From contig CM066033.1 of assembly GCA_033557465.1 (NCBI GenBank), positions 1,303,829,519-1,303,893,518 of the forward strand: a DNA stretch of 64,000 nt, given 5' to 3'. The translations under genes were made by a program, and so were the position numbers. Under the pieces are notes generated by a model. The model made no database searches and was not told the origin of the DNA. It saw only the letters and a program-made list of their open reading frames with translations. The stretch is from Ichthyophis bannanicus (taxonomy: Eukaryota > Chordata > Amphibia > Gymnophiona > Ichthyophiidae). Positions 51,361 through 63,239 of this stretch are shown piece after piece; positions within the stretch are counted from its first letter, which is position 1; every line of letters begins with the position of its first letter.

Positions 51361-51535
51361 TCCTGAGGTAGGCCCCAGGGAGCTAGAACTACCCTTGCAG
51401 CCTCCAGGCCATCAAATTGAGAGCTTTGAGATTGGGGTGCAGAAGGGAACCCTGATCCTGAGAGAGAAGGTCGGGTTGCAACCCTAGAGGCAGGGGAGGA
51501 TCCACTGCCAGCTGAAGCAGAAGTGGAAACCAAGG

Positions 51536-53182
51536 CTATCTCGGCCACCTCGGAGCCACCAGCAGGACGGAGGCCTTGTCCTGAAGAATCTTGAACAGAG
51601 TTCGGGCCACCAAGGGCGTGGGAGGAAACGCATACAGGAGGCCCTGAGACCAGGGAATCAGAAAAGCATCTGCTGCTATCCGCAGAGGATGCGGTTGCCT
51701 GGAGCAGAACTTTGGCAGCTGTTTGTTCAGTGGACTGGCAAACAGATCTATGGATGGAAGTCCCCATTTCAGGAAAATCTTCTGAACCACCAAAGGATGG
51801 AGCTGCCACTCGTGGGGCTGCAGAATCCTGCTCAACCTGTCGGCCAGGTAGTTTTCCTGGCCAGGTAGATATACAGCCTTGAGGAGCATGTTGTGCCTGA
51901 GAGCAAACAAGCAAAGGTCCTGCGCTTCCTGACAAAGAAGCTTGGACCCAGTTCCACCCTGCTTGTTCACATAAAACATGGCTACCTGGTTGTCTGTTTG
52001 AACTAGGACAGACTGATGAGACAGGGTTGGAGAGAAAGTCCTGAGGGCTAGCCGAATAGCCCTGAGTTCCAGTAGATTGATTTGCTGTGCGGCTTCCCAA
52101 GGAGACCACAGGCCCTGGGTGCACTTGCCTAGACAATGAGCTCCCCAGCCCTGCAGGGAGGCATCCGTGGTCAGCACCATTGTGAACCCAGGAATCTGAA
52201 AACGCACACCTTGCAGCAGATTGGGTGGGTGCAGCCACCAGTGGAGGGAGTTCAGAAATTGTCTGGACACCCTTATCCTGTCTCTGAGGCTGCCTGTGGC
52301 CTGTGACCACTGAGTCCGAAGGCACCACTGTGCAGGCCTCATATGGAGTCTGGCATTGGGGTTCACATGTACTGTCAAAGCCATATGGCCAAGAAGTCTC
52401 AGGCAGAGTCTGGCGGAGACCAGTGACCTGCTGAGAAACTGGTTTGCTAAGTTTATCAGTCTTTGGGCCCTGTCTTCTGGCAAGAACGCCTTTGCCAGCA
52501 GAGAGTCCAGCCTTGCCCCTATGAACTCCAAGTTCTGGGAGGGGAGCAAAGTGGACTTTGCAAAGTTTATTACAAACCCCAGGCTTTGAAGAAGAGCAAT
52601 AGTTCTGAGGGTGGCTTGTCTGGCCTCCTGGCACGTCTGACCCCTGATGAGCCTGTCGTCCAGATAGGGGAAGACAAAGATTCCCTGATTTCTCAGGAAG
52701 GCCGCCACCACTGCCAGGCATTTGGTAAAGACCCTGGGAGCGGAGGTGAGGCCAAAAGGCAGTACTCTGTACTGATAATGGTTTCCTCCCACAATGAACC
52801 TGAGGTACTTTCTGTGGTCTAGATGAATGAGGATGAATGAGGATGTGAGTGTACGCATCCTTTAAATCTGGAGGTATGGCAGAAGTGTTCCAAGAGTAAG
52901 CATCTTGAACTTTTCCTTCTCTAGGAATTTGTTGAGATTTCTGAGGTCTAGAATATGCTGAAGGCCACCGGTTCTTTTGGGAACAAGGAAATACCTGGAG
53001 TAGAACAATTGACCTTGTAGGTGGGGAGGCACAGGCTCCACTGCCCTGTCCACCAACAGACCTCGGAGCTCATGAAGGAGAAGATCTGTGTGCAGGGGAG
53101 GTCTCGGAGGCTCCCCTGGAAAGTATGGAGGAGGCAGCTGTTGGAAGTGTAGCAGATAGCCCTTGTGGACTATGCTTAGCAC
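51536..53182 (-). pseudogene. DIRS-5 RT, RNase H and MT domain
   Basis: 53182-52862 has the start of RT (LFYSRYFLVPKRTGGLQHIL). 52858-51536 has YRVLPFGLTSAPRVF, YLDDRLIRG (catalytic pair kept; the usual following Trp is Arg), RNase H (LTTDASLQGWGAHC, LELRAIRLAL, QTDNQVAMFYVN) and MT (SIDLFASPLN, ADAFLIPWSQGLL, YAFPPTPLV, APRWPR). Around 52820-52870 a short GATGAATGAG duplication and a deletion of about 25 bp scramble the frame at the first catalytic Asp motif. Confidence 0.84.
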
Positions 53183-53469
53183 CCAACTGTCTCCAGTGAT
53201 GAGTGGCCACTTGTGGTCAAACAGGGCGAGGCAACCTCCTGTTCAGGGTTGGGAGAGCAGGGACAGAGAGGCTATGCCTAAGGAGTCAAAAACTCCCACC
53301 CTACTGGGTGGGAGCAGGGGCCGGAGGCTTGGGAGTCCTCTGCCTACGGGGCACATTACCCTGCCCCTTGGCCGACTGACCCTGAGGGGGAGCCTGGGAG
53401 GCCTGGTACTGTGGGTACTGTTTGTAGGCAGTGCCCTTCCTCGGGTAAAAGGGCTTTTAACCCGAGCCC

Positions 53470-55210
53470 TTCTTTTTGTGAGTAGGGGCAGAAGTCTTTC
53501 TAGACAGCCTTGTCCTCGTGAGCTGCTCGGTTTCGAGCTGTGCGGCCTTCTCGGTCATGGGCTTGCCAAAAAGGTTCTCACCTCGGCAAGGGACATCGAC
53601 CAACTTGTCCTAAACCCATGGCTCGAGGTTCGATGACTGCAGCCATGCCTGGCGTCGAGCCGCAATGCCGGCTGCCGCAACACTGGCCGAAGCCTCGAAG
53701 CCATCGTAGGCAGCGCGGGACATAAACTTGGAGCATTCCCGGATTCCCGAGGACAAGGACTTGAACCTCTGCAAGGGTTCCCCGGAGAGACCAGCAGAGA
53801 ACCCGGCCAGCTCCTTGGCCAGGTCCCGCAAGTACATGCCCATGTACAGCTGGTAAGACTGGACACGGCAAGCAAGCATCGAGCACTGGAAGCACTTTCT
53901 ACTAAAACCATCCATGTTCCGGGCCTCCCTGCCAGGGTGCACAGTGGAGTGCATCTTCTGACTTTTCAGGCGATGCATGGTCGATTCCACCACCATGGAA
54001 TGGTGTGGCAGCTGTGCCTTCTGAAAGCCAGGGCTCTTCCGGAGTCGATAGAATCGACCCGCTTGCTTAGAACCGGCGCCGAAGCCAGTGCCTCCCACAT
54101 CCGGAAGAGGAGCCGTTCCAGCATCGGAGGAACCGGAACAGTAAAGGCCTCCTTCGGAGGCGAGTCATACTGTAGGGCCTCCAGCTCCTCGGCTCGAGGC
54201 TCCTCCTCGGGGTCCGCAGGGACAGCCAACGAGGTGGCCAAATCCCGAACGAACTCCGAGAACGGGTATCCTCCGGAGGGGATCTACTCCGGAGATCGGA
54301 CTGCGGTGAGTGCGACGGAACGCACCGAGTCCAGAAGGTATCAGGGGACTCCTCGTCCTCCGTCTCCCAGGCGGACTCGTCCGATGAGGAATCGGGGTCC
54401 GACCGCGCGGGGCCTGTGGGCACCCGCCCTGACGCCGAAGGCACCGGCGTCGATGCCCTCAGTCCCGAACGGGAGGTCGAAGGCGACCGCGACCGAGGTA
54501 AACCTCGAACCTTCATGGTCTCGAGTATCAGCTCAGTCTCCGGGATCGACTTCGATGTCCCGGTGGTCGGGGCAGATGCGCCAGACATGCTGGCCATCAG
54601 TGCCCGCTGCTGTTCCATGAAGGCAGACAGTCTGCACTCCAAGGCCGTCAGCCTGAGACCCAGCTCAGGAGACTCAACAGCCACCGACTCGGGCCCCGGT
54701 GGCGCCGGGCCCGACATCGGCTCTCTGGGAGGAGAGTCCACGAGGACTACAGGACTTACGTGTCCAGCAGACTCCAGCTCCATAAGAGGTACTTTTGGCG
54801 GCTTCTCCTGTTCCACGGGCCCGGGGTGACGGTCGGGGGTCTGAGACCTAGCTCTCGAGGAGTCAGGGACCCCTTCTGACAACGCCCTCGTGAGCCACTT
54901 CTTCCTCTTTCGTTCCCGGTCGGGGGACCCCCTGTCCGAGGAGCCCCGACGGTGCTCGGGATCCAATTCCCGAGATGTTGAGGCCTCAGACGAGGTCCGG
55001 GCCAGGCCGGAGGCCGAGTCGGAGGAAAGCCTTTCCTTTAGGTGCTGACGACTTCGAAGCACCTTGGAAGACATCTTTCCACATGGTCCACAGATCTTAG
55101 GATCGTGGTCAGGACCCAGGCACCAGGCACCGAAGGCAGCAGTCGTGTGTGTTGGTGAGAGACATTAGTTTCTTGCACCGATCACACTTTTTGAAACCAC
55201 TGGAAGCCAT
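53470..55210 (-). pseudogene. DIRS-5 gag
   Basis: Starts MASSGFKKCDRCKKLMSLTN at 55210 with CxxC...CLRCL kept. 55074-54067 holds a 335-codon Ser/Pro/Arg-rich part. 54098-53610 holds PGFQKAQLPHHSMVVESTM, YQLYMGMYLRDLAKELAGF, RAAYDGFEASASVAAAGIAA and AWLQSSNLEPWV. At least two frame changes. Confidence 0.82.
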
Positions 55211-55439
55211 CGGGGAAAAAAGGGTCCCCGCGAGGTCAAACGACCGGCCTTCCAAGGAAAAAGAAAAAAAGGGCGCGAACGCCAGCCACGAAGGGCAAAA
55301 ACCGAAAAAAGAAGAGCGGGCTCGATACCAGTGTACCGAACCCAGCGGGAGGGGAACCGGCGTCGAACCGGAGAAAAAATAGCGAAGGAATCGCAAAAAA
55401 ATCCAACTATTTTCCAGGAGGACTAGGACACACGTCCGA

Positions 55440-55621
55440 TGGCCTTCACGGAAAAAGAGAGACTGAGCAAGATGGCACCTTTAGGCGGGAAGCGAACCGC
55501 GCATGCATGCCTGCATTCCCAAAGGCTTTCTTGGAAAGCTGGGGAAATGCTCCGCAAGGGTTCCATCGACGTCGATGTCACCCATATGTGAGGACCGACT
55601 TACTGCTTGGTCCTGGAGAAA
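55440..55621. repeat. DIRS-5 right inverted terminal repeat
   Basis: Inverted partner of 49852-50045; ends TTACTGCTTGGTCCTGGAGA. Confidence 0.83.
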
Positions 55622-56430
55622 AGAGAGAGATAGAGAGATACAAGTCCTAGGGGAGGTGGGTGGGTTGTGAGGACTAAATTCCTGCTGTTCCCGGAGATCA
55701 CCTGTTACAGGTGAGTAACTATGCTATCTCCAGGAACAAGCAGGAATGTAGTCATCACATATGGGGACTCCCTAGCTTTAGGGGCCAGGGAGAGACCCCA
55801 GAAGTTGTGTGTCCCTGAGAAGGGCTCCACTTCCCCCCATGGATCTCTGGCATCCTACCAGGGATGGTGGGAAGGAGTTGATTAGGTATGGAACAGGTGT
55901 TGGAGAACAGCCTGACCAAACAAGGCATCCCGGCGGGAGTCCTTGTCCAAGCAGCAATGGGCTGTGAAGGTATGAACTGAGGCCCAAGTGGCTGCTTGAC
56001 AGTTGTTGTCAATAGACACAGAGTTCAGATAAGCCATTGAGGCTGCCATGGCTCTCACATTGTGAGCTGTGACATGGCCCTCCAGAGAAAGGTTCTTACT
56101 CTGATAGGCAAAAGAAATACACTGAGAAATCCGGTTAGATAGTGTTCTCTTGGAGACTGGAAGTCCCAAATGAGAAGGATCAAAAGCAACAAAAAGTTGG
56201 AGAGGACTTTCTATGTTGCAGTGTCCTTTGCAAGTAAAAAGCTAGAGCTCTTTTACAGTCCAAGGTATGAAGATTCCTCTCTGCGTTTGATGCATGAGGT
56301 CCTGGAAAAAGACAGGTAGGTAGACCTCTTGGTTGAGATGAAAAGGCGAGACCACCTTAGGCATAAAGTGTGGATGAGTCCTAAGGACTACCTTGTCATG
56401 AAGGAACTTTGTATAAGGTGGATTATCTCA
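55622..56430 (-). mobile_element. DIRS-6, continued: ICR and recombinase C-terminus
   Basis: Resumes AGAGAGATAGAGAGATACAA as in DIRS-3 at 9799. The ICR is 55668-55768 (circle junction GGAGAT/AGCATAGTTAC). The recombinase follows to about 56430, where an RTE element interrupts it. The rest of DIRS-6 should lie beyond the window. Confidence 0.85.
55882..56425 (-). pseudogene. DIRS-6 tyrosine recombinase, C-terminal part without nucleophile
   Basis: 56169-55882 reads LPVSKRTLSN, GHVTAHNVRAMAAS (HxxR kept), ATWASVHTFTAHCCL and ends ALFGQAVLQHLFHT. The Tyr of AHYC is Cys here; the codon is at 55954-55956. The region upstream to 56425 (VVSPFHLNQEVYLP-like) is in other frames. The protein cannot form the phosphotyrosine link. 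Confidence 0.82.
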
Positions 56431-59400
56431 CTTCGTTTGCAGCTTGTTGTGCTGTGAGGGCTTGCGTGCATCAGTGATGCTGAGAGCTAAACTATCAGTA
56501 GTTTAACTACTGGCAGGATCTCCCAAGATGGACAGGTCTCAGCTGAGGTGCCAGACCAAGACAAACCACCCATCTGAGCAGCAGCAGAATGGGACAGTGT
56601 TGACGGCGGAGGATCACATTTTTGTGACAACGGCAACAACACCAAATTTAAACTGCGCGGAAGAAAGGCCCGGCAATCTACTTCTGTATCTTGCCATGAA
56701 AACCCAATGGATAGTTACAACAAAACAAATTGTGCTATGGTGCTGGAAGATGAGACCCCCAGGTCGGAAAGCACTCAACAAGCTACTGGGGAAGAGCTCA
56801 AGACTTCAGAGTAAAGCCAGCATTTATGATGTGGTTGGATCAAAGCCCTCGGGACGTCTGACTGCTGATGTGGCTGCGCATGAAAGGAGAGTCAGAAGCT
56901 GTAAAGATGTCTTAGACATTGGAACATGGAACGTACGAAGCATGAACCAAGGGAAGTTGGAGGTGGTCAAGAATGAAATGGAACGTGTACAACTTGATCT
57001 GCTGGGTGTTAGCGAACTGAAATGGACTGGCATCGGGCACTTTGCATCAGATGATCACATGGTCTACTATGCTGGAAATGAAGGACAAAGAAGAAATGAT
57101 GTTGCATTTATAATAAAGAAGAAACTTGCAAGAACTGCAATGAAATACAATGCAGTCAGCGAACGCTTAATCTCTATTCGACTACGAGGAATGCCTATCA
57201 ACACAACTATAATTCAAGTATATGCCCCAACAACAGCTGCAGAAGAGAATGAAATTGAAGAGTTCTATGAACAAGTACAAGCTGAAATTGAAAGAACATG
57301 CAAACAGGATATCCTGATAGTCATGGGTGACTGGAACGCAAAAGTTGGCAACAAAGAAGAAGGCAAAGTAGTTGGAAGATATGGACTTGGCAACAGAAAT
57401 GAAGCTGGAGAAACACTGATAGAATTCTGCAAGACCAACGATCTATTCATCTCAAACACCTTCTTCGAGCAACACAAGCGGCGACTGGACACATGGACTT
57501 CACCCAATGGATTGTATAAAAATCAAATTGACTACATCTGTGAAAGTCAACGATGGAAAAGCTATGTAACATCAACAAAGACAAAACCTGGAGCTGACTG
57601 TGGTACAGATCATCAATTACTAGAATGCAAACTCAAGCTAAAGTTGAAAAAGAGCAAACCACTCATAAATGCAGCAAAATATGACCTTGAGAATATACCA
57701 CTGGAATTTGAGAATATACCACTGGAATTTAAAGACTCCCTGCAAAATCGATTTCCTGCTTTAGATACAAATGACAGAGCTCCAGAAGAGTTATGGAATG
57801 ACATCGAGAAGTTTGTGTTGGAAGAAAGCAAGAAGTCTCTACAAAAGGTGAAAAAGCAAAAACGGACAAAATGGATGACGAAAGAAACTCTGAAAATTGC
57901 CCAGAAACACAGAGAGGCTATAGCCAGAGCAGAAAGAAAGACAATCGCAGAACTCAGAGATTTCCAACTTGCAGCGAGACAGGACAAGAAAAACTACTAC
58001 AATGAAGCATGCAAGGAAATAGAAGCAGAAACTATTAGAAGAAGAACAAGATCGGCTTTCCTAAAGCTACGAGAGTTAAAGAAAAAGTTCCAGCCTCGAA
58101 TTGGAATGTTACAAGATGCTCAAGGTTCTATGTTGAATGATGCTGAGAAGATCAAGAAAAGGTGGAAGGACTATACAGAGTTTTTATATGATAAAGATCA
58201 AGTGGACCAACAGCCGTTTCAACCTGTACCTTATGATTGGGAACAATTGGTGATGAAAGAAAAAGTTGAAGCAGCATTGAAAGCCTTATCAAAGAACAAA
58301 GCACCAGGCATTGATAGCATTCCCATAGAAGTATTACAGCAATCTGATACAGCTGTTACCGTACTTACAAGGCTCTGCCAAGAAATATGGAAGACAACAT
58401 CATGGCCAACTGACTGGAAAAGATCTGTGTTTATACCAATACTAAAGAAAGGTGATCCAACTGACTGTGGAAATTATCGCACAATCGCTCTGATCCCACA
58501 TGCCAGCAAGATTCTACTGAAGATTATTCAAAAGAGACTACAACCATACCTGGAACAAGAACTACCTGAAGTGCAAGCAGGGTTCAGGAAAGGGAGAGGA
58601 ATGAGAGACATCATTGCGGATGTGAGATGGATCCTTGAAAAGACTAAAGAATACCAAAAGGATATCTATTTGTGCTTTATCGACTATAGCAAGGCTTTTG
58701 ACTATGTAAACCATGAGAAACTCTGGGCCACATTAAGAAGCATGGGTATACCAGAACACCTGATCGTACTCTTGCACAATCTGTACATTGATCAAGAAGC
58801 AACAGTTCGAACGGAACAAGGAGAAACAGAATGGTTTAAAATAAGCAAAGGTGTAAGACAAGGCTGCATACTTTCCCCCTACCTGTTTAATTTATATGCA
58901 GAACAAATCATCAGAGAAGCAGGATTGTATGAAGACAGAGGTGTGAAGATTGGTGGAAACCTCATCAACAACCTTCGCTATACTGATGATACCACATTAC
59001 TGGCTGAAAGTGAAGCTGATCTGAAACATTTGCTTCTCAATCAAAGAACATAGTCTCAAAATGGGCCTGCACCTTAATGTAAAGAAAACAAAGATCATGA
59101 CAAGTGGCATAATCAACAGGTTCATCGTTGAAGGAGAAGAAATTGAAATCGTGAACAACTTTAACCTACTTGAATCAACTATCAATAAAGAAGCAACAAG
59201 CAGTCAAGAAATCAGACAACGCATTGCTCTTGGCAGAATGGCTATGAAAGACCTAGATAAGATTCTCAAGAGCAAAGATGTCTCTCTCCATACAAAGATT
59301 TGACGTGTTCAAGCCACGGTATTTTCAATAACATCGTATGGCTGTGAAAGCTGGACAGTGAAAAAGATAGACCGGAAGAAAATTGGTGCCTTTGAATTAT

Positions 59401-59711
59401 GCTGCTGGCGGCAAATACTGTGTATACCATGGACTGCCTGAAGAACAAACCAGTCGGTACTAGAGGAGATCAAACCTAAGCTTTCTTTAGAAGCTCAGAT
59501 GACAAGACTTCGACTTTCATACTTTGGACACATCATGTGAAGAAAGAGATGGAGGAAAGGCATGTAATTAGAGAAAGACATCATGCTTGGCAAGATAGAA
59601 GGTCAACGCAAAAGAGGAAGGCCAGCAATGAGATGGATCGATACAATAACAGCAGCTACGGGTACTGGTCTGTCAACAATGAGCCGTCTGACTGAAGACC
59701 GAACACAATTT
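56431..59711 (+). mobile_element. RTE/BovB-like LINE, split by DIRS-7
   Basis: Starts near 56431 (CGTTTGCAGCTTGTTGTGCT) inside the DIRS-6 recombinase and carries an 841-codon frame plus broken C-terminus. The sequence ends at 59711 in the reading RLTEDRTQF, before the natural end of the RTE protein, where DIRS-7 begins. The missing 3' end is expected past DIRS-7. Confidence 0.87.
56528..59705 (+). pseudogene. RTE/BovB-like ORF2: endonuclease and reverse transcriptase
   Basis: Open 56528-59053 (841 codons). Endonuclease: GTWNVRSMNQGKLEVVKNEM near 56930, LLGVSELKWTGIG, VYAPTTAAEENEIEEFYEQ, MGDWNAKVG, NQIDYICESQRW and GTDHQLLECKL. RT: NKAPGIDSIPIEVLQ, GNYRTIALIPHASKILLK, VQAGFRKGRGMRDIIADVRW, CFIDYSKAFDYVNHEKLW (catalytic Asp), GVRQGCILSPYLFNLYAEQI and LRYTDDTTLLAE near 58975 (YADD as YTDD). 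A one-base deletion near 59040 ends the frame. The C-terminus continues to 59705 with several stops (GCESWTVKK; LRLSYFGHIM; GQRKRGRPAMRWID). A 21-bp tandem duplication lies at 57689-57730. Confidence 0.88.
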
Positions 59712-59982
59712 AGAGTAGTTACTCACCTGTAACAGGTGTTCTCCAGGAGCAGCAGGAATCAGTCCTCACACATGGGTGTCATCGGCACCGATGAAGCCCC
59801 AGCGGAGCATTTCCCCAGCTTTCTATGAAAGCCTTTGGGAATGCAGGCACGCATGCGCAGTTCCCTTCCCGCCTTAAGGTGCCATCTTACCTCAGTCAAA
59901 TGACATAGCTAAGAACAGCACACAAAAATGAAAAAATTAAACTATGTACAACTGCAACTCCCAGGGGAGGAGGGAGGGTTGT

Positions 59983-60070
59983 GAGGACTGATTCCTGCTG
60001 CTCCTGGAGAACACCTTTTACAGGTGAGTAACTCCAGGACCAAGCAGGAAGTCAGTCCTCACATATGGGT
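59983..60070. repeat. DIRS-7 internal complementary region with junction deletion
   Basis: Same as the DIRS-5 ICR except that ACTCTTTCT-equivalent bases are missing between GAGTAACT and CCAGGACC (60029-60036), exactly where the complements of the two ends meet. Confidence 0.85.
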
Positions 60071-60197
60071 GACTCCCTAGCTCTGGGCTACCGAGGAACC
60101 CAGGCTGAACAAGAGAACTCCCTCTAGTCTCAGCAGCAAAGAAAGGCTTTTCAAGGACACAACCTCCACCGGTAGCCCAACAGAGGGCAGGAGTTGC

Positions 60198-61130
60198 CTA
60201 AACCTCAAAGACATTCCGGTGTACTGCTTGGCCAAAAGCACTGTCCCTATGGGACTCCCTCTCCAGACAGTAATGGGCCGCAAAGGTCTGGCTTGAAGAC
60301 CAAGTTGCAGCCCTGCAGATGTCTACCAAGGGCACAGAGCGGAGATGAGCCACTGAGGCAGCCATTGCCCTGACACGATGGGCCGTGACCCGACCCTGCA
60401 AAGGAAGGTCAGCCGCCTTGTATGCCCAGGTGATTCAGTCAGCCACCCAGATGGACAAGGTACGCTTGGACACAGCCAACCCCAACTTATTAGGGTCAAA
60501 GGATACGAAGAGCTGAGTAGCTCTCCTATGCCCCTGCGTACGGTCAAGGTAGAAGGATAAGGCCCTCCTACAGTCCAGGGTATGAGGGACTGCTTCAGCC
60601 TGGCTTGCATGAGGGCTAGGGAAGAATGTTGAAAGAACCACCTCCTGATTGAGGTGGAAAGAGGAGACAATCTTTGGGAGGAACTTTGGATGAGTCCTGA
60701 GGACCACCCTGTTCCTATAAATCCTGGTGTAAGGCCTATCACAGACCAGGGCCTGAAGCTCACTCACTCGCCTAGCCGAGGTAAGGGCTATCAGGAAGAG
60801 TGTCTTCCAGGATAGGAAGCGTAGTGGACAAGTAGCCATCGGCTCAAAAGATGGGCGAGTCAGTTGCTGCAAGACCACATTCAACTCCCACTAAGGGGCA
60901 GGAGAACGGATTGGAGGCTTGAGCAAAAGCAAGCCCCTGAGAAAGCGGGACACCAAGGGGTGACCTGACAGAGAATGTCCCTCCACCAGTGAGTGGTGAG
61001 CTGCTAGAGCTGAGAGGTGGACCCGAACAGAATTGGACTTAAGTCCCTGATTTGATAAGTGAGGTAAGTACTGAAGCACTACTGGCACAGTACAGGAGAA
61101 AGGATCCTCTGTACGCAGCTGACACCACAC
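60198..61130 (-). pseudogene. DIRS-7 tyrosine recombinase
   Basis: All catalytic residues are present: TSARRVSEL, AHRVRAM, AATWSS, FAAHYCL. 61130-60891, 60884-60435 and 60401-60198 share one frame, separated by nonsense codons: TAG near 60890 (DIRS-5 has a Glu codon at the equivalent site) and TGA at 60435-60437 (a Cys codon in DIRS-5). A single-base difference near 61190 shifts the frame relative to pol. Broken by point changes only. Confidence 0.83.
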
Positions 61131-61233
61131 AGAAAACCTTTTCCATTTGAGAGCATAGGTTTTCCTAGTGGACTGTTTCCTAGAGGCTAGGAAACCTCCT
61201 CAGCTTCCTGAGGTAGGCCCCAGGGAGCCAAAA

Positions 61234-63216
61234 CTACCCTTGCAGCCTCCAGGCAATCAAATTGAGAGCTTTGAGATTGGGGTGCAGCAGGGAACCTTGC
61301 TCCTGTGAGAGAAGGTCGGATTGCAACCCCAGAAACAGGGGGGGATCCACCGCCAGTTGAAGCAGAAGAGGAAACCAAGGTTGTCTTGGCCACCTGGGAG
61401 CCACCAGCAGGACCAGGGCCTTGTCCTGAAGAATTTTGAAGAGAGTTCGGGCCACCAAGGGCGTGGGAGGAAACGCATACAGGTGGCCCTGAGACCATGG
61501 AATCAGAAAAGCATCTGCTGCTATTCTCAGAGGATGCGGTTGCCTGGAACAGAACTTTGGCAGTTGCTTGTTCATTGGGCTGGTAAAGAGATCTACCAAA
61601 GGGAGACCCCATTTTAGGAAGATCTTCTAAACTACTGAAGGATGCATCTGCCACTCGTGGGGCTGCAGAATTCTGCTTAATCTGTTGGCCAGGTAGTTGT
61701 CCTGGCCTGGAAGGTACACAGCCTTGAGGAGCATGTTGTGCTTGAGGGCAAATGAACAAAGGTCCTGAGCCTCCCGACAAGGGATTCTGGACCCAGTCCC
61801 GCCCTGTTTGTTCACATAAAACATGGCTACTTGGTTGTCTCTCTGAACCAGGACAGATTGATGAGCCAGGGTGGGAGAGAAAGCTTTGAGTGCCAATCGA
61901 ATAGCTCTGAGTTCGAGGAGACTGATCTGCTGTGCAGCTTCCCAAGGAGACCACAGGCCCTGGGTGCACTTGCCTAGACAATGAGCTCCCCAGCCCTGCA
62001 GGGAGGCGTCTGTGGTCAGTACCACCGTGTACCCAGGAATCTGAAAAGGCACCCCCTTCAGTAGACTGGGTGGGTGCAGCCACCAGTTGAGGGAGTTCAG
62101 AAATTGTCTGGACACCCTTATCCTGTCTCTGAGGCTGCCTGTGGCCTGTGACCACTGAGTCCGAAGGCATCACTGTGCAGGCCTCATATGGAGCCTGGCA
62201 TTGGGGGTCACATGTACTGTCGGAGCCATGTGGCCAAGCAGCCTTAGGCAGAGTCTGGCGGAGACCAGTGACCTGCTGAGAAACTGGTTTGCTAAGTTTA
62301 TCAGTCTTTGGGCTCTGTCTGCTGGAAAGAAAGCCTTTGCCAGCAGGGAGTCCAGCCATGCTCCTATGAACTCCAAGTTCTGGGAGGGGAGCAAAGTGGA
62401 CTTTGCGAAGTTTATTACAAACCCCAGGCTTTGAAGAAGAGCAATAGTTCTGAGGGTGGCTTCTCTGGCCTCCTGGCACGTCTGACCCCTGATGAGCCAG
62501 TCGTCCAGATAGGGGAAGACAAAGATTCCCTGATTTCTCAGGTAGGCCACTACCACTGCCAGGCATTTGGTAAAGACCCTGGGAGCGGAGGTGAGGCCAA
62601 AAGGCAGTACCCTGTACTGATAATGGTTTCCTTCCACAATGAACCTGAGGTACTTTCTGTGATCTGGATGAATGAGTATGTGAGTGTACGCATCCTTTAG
62701 ATCTAAGGAGCATAGCCAATCTCCCTGCTGGAGGTAGGGCAGAAGTGTTCCAAGAGTAAGCATATTGAACTTTTCTTTCTCTAGGAACTTGTTGAGGTTC
62801 CTGAGGTCCAGAATGGGTCGAAGGCCACCGGTTCTTTTGGGCACCAGGAAATACCTGGAGTAGAATCCGTGACCTTGCAAGTGGGGAGGCACAGGCTCCA
62901 CCGCCCTGTCCACCAACAGACCTTGAAGCTCTTGAAGGAGAAGGTTGGTGTGCAGGGGAGGCCTTGGAGGCTCCCCTGGAAAGTATGGAGGAGGCAGTTG
63001 GTGAAAATGCAGTGCATAGCCCCTGTGGACTATGTCCAACACCCAACTGTCCCCGGTGATGAGGGGCCACTGGTGGGCAAAGAGGGCGAGGCGACCTCCT
63101 CTGCAGGGTTGGGAGAGCAGGAATGGAGAGGCTACGCTCAAGGAGTCAAAACCCCCCACCCTGCTGAGTGGGAGCAGGGGCCGGAGGCTAAGGGGTCCTC
63201 TGCCTACGGGGCCCAT
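61234..63216 (-). pseudogene. DIRS-7 pol: RT, RNase H and MT domain with two nonsense codons
   Basis: 63216-62170 (RT), 62115-61627 (RNase H) and 61599-61234 (MT) lie in one frame. RT: FYSRYFLVPKRTGGLRPIL, LDLKDAYTHILIHPDHRKYL, YRVLPFGLTSAPRVF, YLDDWLIRGQ. RNase H: LTTDASLQGWGAHC, ISLLELRAIRLAL, RDNQVAMFYVNKQ. MT: VDLFTSPMN, ADAFLIPWSQGHL, YAFPPTPLV. A TGA at about 62167-62169 replaces the Trp codon of RPAQWCL, and a TAG at about 61627-61629 replaces a Gln codon, judged against DIRS-5. Confidence 0.87.
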
Positions 63217-63239
63217 TACCCTGCCCCTTGGCTTACTGA

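Larger units (their letters stand above)
49852..55621 (-). mobile_element. DIRS-5: full-length subfamily B DIRS inserted in DIRS-6
   Basis: Left ITR 49852-50045 (AGTAGTTACTCACCTGTAAC) pairs with right ITR 55440-55621. The ICR is 50118-50215. Gag 55210-53470, pol 53182-51536 and YR about 51350-50352 lie on the minus strand. Several frameshifts and stops. DIRS-6 sequence continues directly on both sides. Confidence 0.9.

Noticed and set aside
61187..63070. 627-codon minus-strand frame in DIRS-7, and similar 504-codon (51207-52721) and 631-codon (32816-34711) frames in DIRS-5 and DIRS-4
   Set aside because: They are Ser/Pro/Gly-rich, lie one base out of phase with the RT/RNase H/MT frame and have no RT motifs. 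Their length follows from the GC-rich composition. Recurrence in three copies is because the copies are homologous, though an overlapping protein cannot be fully excluded.
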